DNA from: Heterobasidion occidentale
Lineage: Eukaryota; Basidiomycota; Agaricomycetes; Russulales; Bondarzewiaceae
Assembly (NCBI GenBank): GCA_039111635.1
Contig: JBCAQO010000006.1
Coordinates: 434,001 to 498,000 of the forward strand
Reading direction: 5' to 3'
DNA length: 64,000 nucleotides
Of the stretch, positions 56,724-64,000 are shown in pieces. A program made the position numbers and the translations under genes. The notes beneath the pieces were generated by a model that was not told the DNA's origin, searched no databases, and saw nothing but the letters and a program-made list of their open reading frames with translations. The number at the start of each line of letters is the position of its first letter. Positions within the stretch are counted from its first letter, which is position 1.

Positions 56724-59700
56724 ATGTCTATGAAAGCTGTAAGTATACCCAAATTATATTGGTCGATATTCATGTTGACGAGCCTTGATATTTTGATACA
56801 GATCGTGAAAAGTGCGTCAGTATGCGGTCGCAAAACGCTTGGAACTTGAATTTGTACCTCAGGCGTCATCTCTGGCGATTCTCTCATTCTCCGTGGCCGT
56901 CCCGGTCCTCAGGGTCAGCCTCCCAAGGAAAGGTGCGTGCGCTATGTATGCTAATTGAATATCTTGCTGAACTTTCCGTGTGTAATACAGAATTTTGCAT
57001 CTGGCAGATGTCACATCACCACGCATGGGAAATGCTTCTAGGGAAGACGAGGTGCGTTTATATCGCCGTGTTCTATCAGATCACCCGCCGTCGTATTGTT
57101 CTGGCCAGATTGGCACATTCAGAATATCTGGTCTATGTTTTTGCTCCATGGTCCAAATTAGCTCTTCATATGTATCTCCTGCGCGTTTGAAGAAATGACC
57201 CGCGTTCGCCAGAATCGGACGATCGGGGAATGATGCTGAGCGTAGTCCCCCGTTGGCAGATTCTCGGCCAAATAGCATTCTTCCCTTCGTTGTGTCTATT
57301 GCCTCCGGAAGCTAACGTGAGATCTATCTAGCCTTGGGCATTTGAAGCTCGCGAATTCCTTCGTGCCTTTGCCGTAGGGAAAGAAATCACATTCACGTCT
57401 AATCACCAACTTCCCCCGAACGACGACGTACCTCGAGATCTAGGCAATGGGGAGATTGGTGGCCTCGATGTTTCTAATGAACTCTTGAAGCATGGTTGGG
57501 CTAAAGTGAAGGACCTCAAACGAGACCCTACTGAGGAAGACAACCAGCGGAAGGACATCGAAGCTGACGCGAAAGCGGCAAATCGTGGTATCTGGAACCC
57601 ACATGGTCCCAAGGTCTGGTTTCACTCGATTTATTACTGAATGCGTCTGATCGCAACCTGACAGGCGCGTGAAGTAATCCACACAATGCCTTTAGACTCC
57701 CAATCCTATATCACAGAATGGAAGGGGAAGCCGCTTGATGGTATACTTCGATCATCTAGTCTTTGTGCGATCCTGCTAACACCGGCATCGTGTTCAGCTA
57801 TCGTCGAGGCCGTTCGAGATGGCACAACATTCCGCGTCCGTCTCATGATGCCAGAAGGCGAGCATCAGTTCGTCAATGTCGCCCTTGCAGGTGTTCGCAG
57901 TGCCCGTGCCGCCTCGAAACAAGGGGAGCCATCTGAACAATGGGGAGAAGAAGTGAGCACCGCTTGTCGGCTACGTGTGTTTCTTGTAGACAATACTAAG
58001 GCACTGGTGTAATTCGTCTTGTAGGCCAAATTCTTCGCTGAGTCGAGACTTCTTCAACGTGCCGTAAAAGTGCAACTATTGTCGCTTCCAACTGCTGCTG
58101 CGACACCGTTCCAATCTAGCACAAATGGAGGTGCCCCAGCCCCAGCAAGTATATTCATCGGAAATAGTGAGCATGGCTCTATATCTCATTCAACTATCCC
58201 TCATGACTTGTACCACAGTACTTCATCCCGCGGGCAATATCGCAGAACATCTCGTTGGTGCAGGTTTAGCTCGCGTGGTAGATTGGCATGCCGGCATGCT
58301 TGCAAGCACTGGAGGTATGGAGCGACTTCGCGCCGCAGAGAAGTCCGCGAAGGAGAAGCGGTTGTGCCTTTACGCAAATGCGCCGGCTGCAACGTCTAGC
58401 GGAAAGTCAATAACGGTGGCGAATGGATCCTCTCGCTCATTCGACGCAACTGTTGTTCGCGTGTGGAGTGCAGATCAGATTTCTGTTACCGAGAAGGACG
58501 GTGGCAAGGAACGTCGACTGCAGCTGAGTTCGACTAGAGGGCCCAAGTCTGTTTGGGTTTCCTTCTGTCCTCACATCGCGCTGATCGTTTCGACAGAATC
58601 TCTGACGCCAAACAAGCCTATTACGCTCAGGAGGCACGCGAATTTCTGCGCAAAAAGCTCATCGGTAAACACGTCAAGGTACACATCGATTTCATCCGTC
58701 CACGTGAAGGCGATTTCGAGGAGCGGGAATGCGCCACTATTCGCTACGGAAACCAAAATATGTAAGTTTCGTTGTTTGAAGCATTGTACAGGTTCTTACT
58801 CTGCTTCCATCAGCAATATTGCCGAGCAGCTTATCGAGAAGGGTCTCGCAAGCGTGGTCCGGCACAAACGCGATGACGAGGACCGTTCGCCGGACTACGA
58901 CAAGCTCATGGCAGCGGAGCAAACGTAAGCTATCCTTATGCAGAGCAATGTTCCTTACCAATAAACGTCGGTCTCAGGGCAGTCACTGAAACACGAGGTA
59001 TTCACTCAGGCAAGGACCAACCATCCCCCAAACAGCCACTGAACCTGTCTGAGGTTAGTGCCTCTCCTTTTACTCGAGGAACCTCAGACTGACCATGATA
59101 TCATATTGACCTTCACCCAGGCAAGTAACCGTGCAACTCAATTCGTGAGCGGTTTCAAGCGCCAAGGAAGAATACCTGCAGTTGTCGAGTACGTAGCTGC
59201 TGGATCACGGTTTAAGTCAGTTATCCCTCATCACCTATTAGATTTCTTCCCATTCACCGTGCTTCTTAGAATCTTCCTGCCCAAGGATAATCAAGTGCTC
59301 ACATTGGTTCTGGGTGGCATCCGTGCACCTCGTACGGCCCGAAGTGCCTCTGAAAAAAGCGAGCCATATGGGGCGGAGGCGTCCGAGTTCGCCACACGGC
59401 GGTACATGCAACGGGACGTCGAAATTGAAGTCGACACTGTCGACAAATCTGGTGGCTTCATCGGCGCACTTTACCTGAATAAGACGGAGAATGTTGGTGT
59501 GACTCTTGTACGGGAGGGTCTTGCGACTGTCCATTCTTTCTCTGCAGACTCGCTGTCGTGGTCGAGACAACTTTATGAAGCTGAGGTGTGTGACAACTCG
59601 CTCTAAACATGAACCCCGCTTTATGCCGTATCTAGGAAGAAGCAAAAAGAGAAAAACGCAATGTATGTTTGCCACTATCTGTTATGCCACATCTATCTTG

Positions 59701-60613
59701 ATTATCTCACTTTTATAGATCTGGGCAGACTACGACGAGGAAGCTGAGAAGGCTGCGGAAATACCTGCAGATGATCAGCCGGGTGCACTAAAACCAGAGT
59801 ATCTGGACGTCATCGTGAGCGATGTGCGAACAAAGAATGGGTTCAGCTTTTCCGTTCAGATACTGAACACTGAAGGTACGAATGTTTTTCTTTCAATCGT
59901 CGAGCTTATTGAGAGATGTGCTTCTAGGCATCGCTTCGCTGGAACAGCTGATGCGCGACTTCTCCATCCATCATCGAGCGGCACCTTCTGCACCGGGTTT
60001 CGTGCCCAAAGGCGGTGATCTTGTATCTGCCAAATTCTCAGACGGCTCTTGGTATCGCGCCAAGATTCGCCGCGCATCACCCGTCAAGCGCGAGGCTGAG
60101 GTGACCTTCATCGATTATGGCAATCAAGACACGATTGGCTTCGAGAACATTCGTCCCTTAGACCCCAGATTCCGTGCTCTACCTGGTCAAGCACACGATG
60201 CACGCCTTAGGTCGCTGGTCTCTCACACTCTTCGTTATCAGTGAGTCTAATAGTTTATTTCGAATAGCTTCATCAAGCTGGTAGGGCCAGAGAGCGACTA
60301 CCACCAGGAGGCTATTGACCGCTTCCGGCAACTGTGCGAGGGCCGCAAGCTCGTTGCGAACATCGATCAGAAAGAAGGATCCCTGCTACATCTACGACTG
60401 ATAGACCCCACGGACCCAGCAGTGGCTGATGATCCTCTTGCATGCATCAACGCCGATCTTGTACGTGAAGGCCTTGCAACGATCGATCGTAAAGGCTGCA
60501 AATACATCAGCTCGTATCCATCCGTTGTGAAGAAGCTCCAGGAGTCAATAGTAGGTGCCAAAAGGGATCGATTAGGCATGTTCGAGTTCGGTGATGTGGA
60601 GGAGGATGAGTAA
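56724..60613 (+). CDS. SND1: Tudor staphylococcal nuclease (Tudor-SN)
   Basis: RNA-binding nuclease-fold protein with repeated SN-like domains and a Tudor domain, linked in other eukaryotes to RNA silencing, stress granules and splicing. Many introns, all in frame. Domain order: SN1 (VISGDSLILRGRPGP, LHLADVTSPRMGN, WAFEAREFLRAFAVGK), SN2 (AIVEAVRDGTTFRVRL, VALAGVRSARA, NIAEHLVGAGLARVVDW), SN3 (ATVVRVWSADQISV, AREFLRKKLIGKHV, NIAEQLIEKGLASVV), SN4 (FVSGFKRQGRIPAVVEYV, LVLGGIRAPRTAR, GVTLVREGLATVH), then Tudor (LVSAKFSDGSWYRAKI, VTFIDYGNQDTI) and a C-terminal SN-like part ending FGDVEEDE. Start at the ATG at 56724, followed after one intron by IVKSVISGD. No frame break. Confidence 0.94.
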
Positions 60614-61061
60614 ATACGCTTTCAGACTCTTACCTCGGGATTCTACGTAGCTCGAGTTGTCTAATTCATCGCCGTTGACCCAGCCACAGTTACGCTACTC
60701 GAGGTACCTGTGTCGCTTCTCGACACGTTCAAAATGGCCTTTCAATCGCTGAGTTCAAGTTGGCAATCTCCGCTTTGGTCAAGATGGCGTCCAGTTGAAT
60801 GTGGCCCATGGCTCTTGACGCTTTGAAACTTGAAGATGCTGCCACCAACTCACTGATTTAATATCCATGTTGACACCTTTTTCCATTCAGAGACCTGTCT
60901 CAGCTTTGGCGTCCTGGTCAATTTGTGGCGATCTTTGTAGACCACGGCCAAAGCACCGCCCTTGTCTTTTGTCCTCCACTTGTCGATCGACTCCGTGGCA
61001 CATTGCAGAGAACTTATAAATACTCGATGCGTGCGTCCACGGATCTTATTCAACAACCACG
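60614..61061. other. Spacer SND1 / FunK1
   Basis: 448 bp; the kinase promoter with its TATA box at 61015-61020. A minus-strand frame 60850-61056 has no motif. Confidence 0.5.
61015..61020 (+). promoter_or_regulatory. TATA box of the FunK1 gene
   Basis: TATAAATA 47 bp upstream of the ATG at 61062; the tight spacing supports that start. Confidence 0.5.
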
Positions 61062-63253
61062 ATGTCCTTGCTCACCGCTCCGGATGCTGCTTGTGAGTCC
61101 TTGATTGCGGTAATTGTGTTGAATGAAGTGTGCTAATCTGATTATTCATCGCACGCCAGCTTCGAACGATACGAGGAGTTTGTCGTTCCACTTGGGAACA
61201 GCTATCAGGCCTTCATCTTCTTCATTCTTTTCATCCTCTTCACCTTCTTCATCTTCCTCATCTTCGTCGTCGTCGTCGTCGTCTTCCCACACGCAACCGA
61301 CCGTTGTAGAGGATCTCTTTGATGGCATGCTACACAAGGTTTCCACTCTTCCCAAGGTGATCATCCCCGACCCTGTACTCCCTTTCTCCCCGGATCAAGC
61401 CGTGGAGTATTTCAGGACTCACAAGCAGGGTACCACCCACCATCCCACTCGACAGGGTGGCCCATCCAACGAAGAGGGATCTGGTATCGCAATTTTTCTC
61501 AACAAGATCGTGGCAGGCCTCGTCACATGTTCGCAAACCCCGGCCAAGCGCTTGTGGCTAGCAGGCGAGGCCACCCAAATCAACGTGTCTTCCGAAGCCA
61601 AAGGCGATAGGGCACCCGATCTCATCCTATTGGACGGTGATGTCAAGAATCCGTCCTGGTGCGATGTTGATGCTGTTGGCGAGCGCTGTCATGATGGACA
61701 AGATTGGCTGCTCAATCTCATCGAGGACGTTGATCTTATTTTTCGTCATCAAGCTCACCGGCGCTTTGTTCTCGGACTCACTTTCCATGGAAGCGACTTG
61801 TGCTTCCACCTTTTCGATCGTGCAGGCCTCATCTCATCCAGCGCATTCTCCCGTGACTCCTCTTCTGAACGGTTCCTACGTATCATAGGAGGCCTGAGCC
61901 TCTTAGACGACGACGATATCGGCTACGACCCAAGCATTTCGCTTACACTCAACGCTCCGTTCGTAATCGTGGACGGAATGAAGTATACTATCCTGCGTAT
62001 CCTCTTCCGCGATCACAATATACGAGGACGAGGGACGACGTGCTTCCTCGTCACCCGAAGGGGAAAGCGGTATGTCGTGAAGGATGTGTGGGTCGATACG
62101 AGCCGACCCACATCGGAGGCTCAAATACTTCGACATGCTGGCGGCATATCTGGAATCGCGCGTTTGGAAGCTGACGAAGTTGTTCGAGTCGGCGGTGTCG
62201 ATGACAGCACAGATTCTCGTCGGTCTCCCTTAATGCTGTCCAAAAGCCACCATTACTTCCCGAAGTATCAAGAATTGGAGAATCGCGTTCATCGTCGACT
62301 GGTGCTCAAGGACGTTGGTGAATCTCTTTCGACCTTTGCTTCACGGTGTGAGCTTCTTGGTGCTTTCATTGACGTGGTCAAGAGTACGTGGTTTGCTCCA
62401 ATTGCTTCCATGATGAGCCTAAAATCGGTTATGCAGCGCTTCGCCAATTATACAACGAAAAGGGCATCATACACGGTGATATCAGCCCCAAAAATATTAT
62501 GTTCTTGGATGACGGGATACATGCTCGTGGTTACAGAAAGGGGTTATTGATCGATTTTGATTTTGCATTCAGGAAAGGCGAAAAACGCCTCTCTCACTCT
62601 GTAGCTATCTTCGTTCTTCATTCACGAGATCTGTCCTGATGTGATCTCCACAGGGAACCTTACCTTTCATGGCGGTTGATCTCTTGCTTGAAGAAGCATC
62701 TTATATTCCGCATAAGGCGCAACATGACCTCGAGTCACTCCTCTATGTCATCTGTTGGATGTTCACGGCATATAGTGGCCCAGGACGTCGCGTCAACACC
62801 CCGAACGCGGTCATGGAGAGGTGGAATCAACCAGACGACTGGCTGGCGAGCGGAAGAGCGAAGCTGGACGGCGTCTCCCCTAACAATTTCCTTTGGGTCC
62901 TTGATCAGTTCCAGCCTTACTTCCATCCGTTCAAAATCTACGTACAGGAGCTCGCGAGGCTTTTCCACACTCGAACTAAAGGCAAGCTATTCAAGGGATA
63001 TATTCGAAATGATGACCACACGTACGCTGCGCTTAATGTTACGCATGACGATTTTCTTGATATTCTCTACGCGGCACTCGAGAGACTGCCGGAGGACGAA
63101 ACAGAGGGCTGCCGGCATCTCGCCGAGTCCGAGCTGGAGTCAAATTACGAGATGCTTCGTACTGAGAGGTCAGATTCTGACATGTCAGACTATGAGATGG
63201 GTTCTGACACGTCAGACTATGAGATGGGTTCCGACATGTCAGACTCTGATTGA
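61062..63253 (+). CDS. FunK1 fungal-type protein kinase
   Basis: Protein kinase-like protein of the family expanded in mushroom-forming fungi. Exon 1 is 31 nt (MSLLTAPDAA); exon 2 begins at 61160 with SNDTRSLSFHLGTA. A polyserine/phenylalanine tract follows. The N-terminal FunK1 region has NKIVAGLVTCSQTP, DGDVKNPSWCDV and HRRFVLGLTFHGSDL. Kinase lobe: RGKRYVVKDVW (VAIK-like Lys), GIIHGDISPKNIMF (HRD replaced by HGD), LLIDFDFAF (DFG as DFD), then GTLPFMAVDLL after an intron and HDLESLLYVICWM. The HGD and DFD variants are normal for FunK1. The C terminus carries a short tandem repeat DMSDYEMGS. All four exons keep frame. Confidence 0.9.
61204..61290 (+). repeat. Ser-coding TCx microsatellite in FunK1
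   Basis: Runs of TTC, TCTTC and TCGTCGTCG encode the Ser-rich tract near the N terminus. Such tracts vary in length between strains. Confidence 0.6.
63174..63250 (+). repeat. 27-bp tandem repeat encoding DMSDYEMGS
   Basis: Nearly three copies of a 27-base unit (gacatgtcagactatgag...) in frame at the end of the kinase gene, with an ACG-for-ATG change in one copy and truncation to DMSDSD in the last. Confidence 0.75.
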
Positions 63254-63816
63254 TCTCTACGCACTGCAGAGAGATAGTGGGTTTCTGTCCTTTGATCTTT
63301 ATGTCTTCTATGCTGGCTATCTATGTATCATATACCCTGACCGCCCACCATGTACTTACTCTCCCATGTAACAATGCCCTTGTCCATATGTATGAATGTC
63401 TTTCTGTACGCGGTTTCTGAAGTGTAGATTCGCCTGAGTGCGTGATTGCGGCGTCGGGATGAATCGTTAATGAAGACCCAATCGTATCCCATCCTTTTGA
63501 CGACCTTATATTTGATGCAGCGAGGCGTGATTCAAGTTGTTTTTTCCAAGCATGCCACTCTCACTGCTAAGTGAGGGCTCTCGAGGCTCTCGAGGCTCTC
63601 GAGGCACTGAGCTCAAGCCCTCAAGCATGATATCAGGGTCTGTCGGGGATCTGTTCCAGGCATGGATAGTCCATCGCTCTGACGACCGCTATGAGGAAAG
63701 TCATCCCTAATACTTCAGTCATTACCTGCTATACTTTGACTCTTCCGTAAATCGGTCATGTGTCCATCCGTTCCATTCGATCCCAATAAATACAGCAAAA
63801 AATAACTGGATGTAGA
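63254..63816. other. Convergent spacer, FunK1 / M28 peptidase
   Basis: 563 bp between two converging stops. Holds a short GGCTCTCGA direct repeat (about 63575-63606). No gene. Confidence 0.5.
63575..63606. repeat. GGCTCTCGA tandem repeat
   Basis: About three and a half copies of a 9-bp unit ((gg)ctctcgagg) in intergenic DNA. Confidence 0.6.
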
Positions 63817-64000
63817 TCAAGCTGTCAATTCATAAACGAATGCCAGCGCAACTTTTGCGAATTCGAGGGAGTGACTCCAGGAGAACCCGCTGACCGATAT
63901 GGTGTCGCCGGTCGAATGGATGTTGTCGTTGTCGTTGCCAGTGACGGCCTCGAAGGGCATCGTGGTGGGGTATCCCTGTTCGTTCCAGGATGCGTGGTCT
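63817..64000 (-). CDS. M28-family leucyl aminopeptidase (C-terminal end only)
   Basis: The last ~60 codons of a secreted zinc aminopeptidase, cut by the window edge. Reading DHASWNEQGYPTTMPFEA, then the NIHSTGDTISVSGFSW segment and HSLEFAKVALAFVYELTA before a TGA at 63817-63819. The Asp-His pair and the H-S-T-x-D segment match the C-terminal metal- and substrate-site region of fungal M28 aminopeptidases. No intron falls in the visible part. Confidence 0.8.
   Translation of the reverse strand, partial: DHASWNEQGYPTTMPFEAVTGNDNDNIHSTGDTISVSGFSWSHSLEFAKVALAFVYELTA

Noticed and set aside
1..64000. Programmed ribosomal frameshifting as the cause of the frame breaks
   Set aside because: Sites share no slippery heptamer or common downstream structure and occur in unrelated genes.
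1..64000. tRNA genes, rRNA and CRISPR arrays
   Set aside because: No paired A/B boxes with a cloverleaf, no rRNA-like sequence and no regularly spaced repeats were seen by eye.

Overview
The window is nuclear DNA of a basidiomycete fungus, most likely an Agaricomycete and perhaps a polypore. The evidence is very short, dense introns (about 45-65 nt, GT-AG with a few GC-AG), genes on both strands with a few hundred bases between them, and families typical of this group: a FunK1 kinase, DUF6534 membrane proteins, a microbial-type P450 with about a dozen introns and a fungal formate/nitrite transporter. I see no bacterial operons, CRISPR arrays, rRNA or convincing tRNA.

Layout. 1-7.3 kb: the 3' part of MED12 (+) converges on an ATP-dependent PEP carboxykinase (-). 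7.3-13.5 kb: a C-rich PCK1 upstream region, a GNAT acetyltransferase (+), an alpha/beta hydrolase (+) and a four-helix membrane protein (+). 13.6-18.3 kb: a minus-strand block with an unrecognised gene, a DxDTT terpene-cyclase-like gene and a Cys-rich membrane protein. 18.8-28 kb: intact MCM2 (+), a P450 (+) and a conserved-looking protein of unknown role (+). 28.6-35.1 kb: UPF2 (-, about 19 exons) and a formate/nitrite transporter (-, about 13 exons). 35.7-43.5 kb: an accessory stretch with a 707-bp element bounded by 27-bp inverted repeats, a possible gene relic and a decaying tandem array of DUF6534 genes (-). 44.9-48.0 kb: a Mei2-like RNA-binding protein (-). 48-53.9 kb: about 6 kb with no supportable gene. 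53.9-64 kb: a twin-CX9C Emi1-like protein (-), a HAD hydrolase (+), mitochondrial bS6m (-), Tudor-SN/SND1 (+), a FunK1 kinase (+) and the end of an M28 aminopeptidase (-, cut by the window).

Most genes are housekeeping: transcription (MED12), replication (MCM2), mRNA surveillance and RNA metabolism (UPF2, SND1, Mei2-like), gluconeogenesis (PCK1) and mitochondrial biogenesis (bS6m, Emi1-like). Accessory metabolism is limited to the cyclase-like gene, the P450 and two hydrolases. They are not contiguous enough to call a biosynthetic cluster.

The most striking feature is that several otherwise well-kept genes (MED12, hydrolase, cyclase-like, P450, UPF2, Mei2-like) each need one or two single-base frame corrections at points no intron explains, while PCK1, MCM2, SND1, FNT and FunK1 read cleanly. 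Consensus indels are the simplest explanation; pseudogenisation is the alternative. Other points of interest are three well-supported GC-AG introns, the short inverted-repeat element with a mutually exclusive hairpin pair, and the graded decay of the DUF6534 array.
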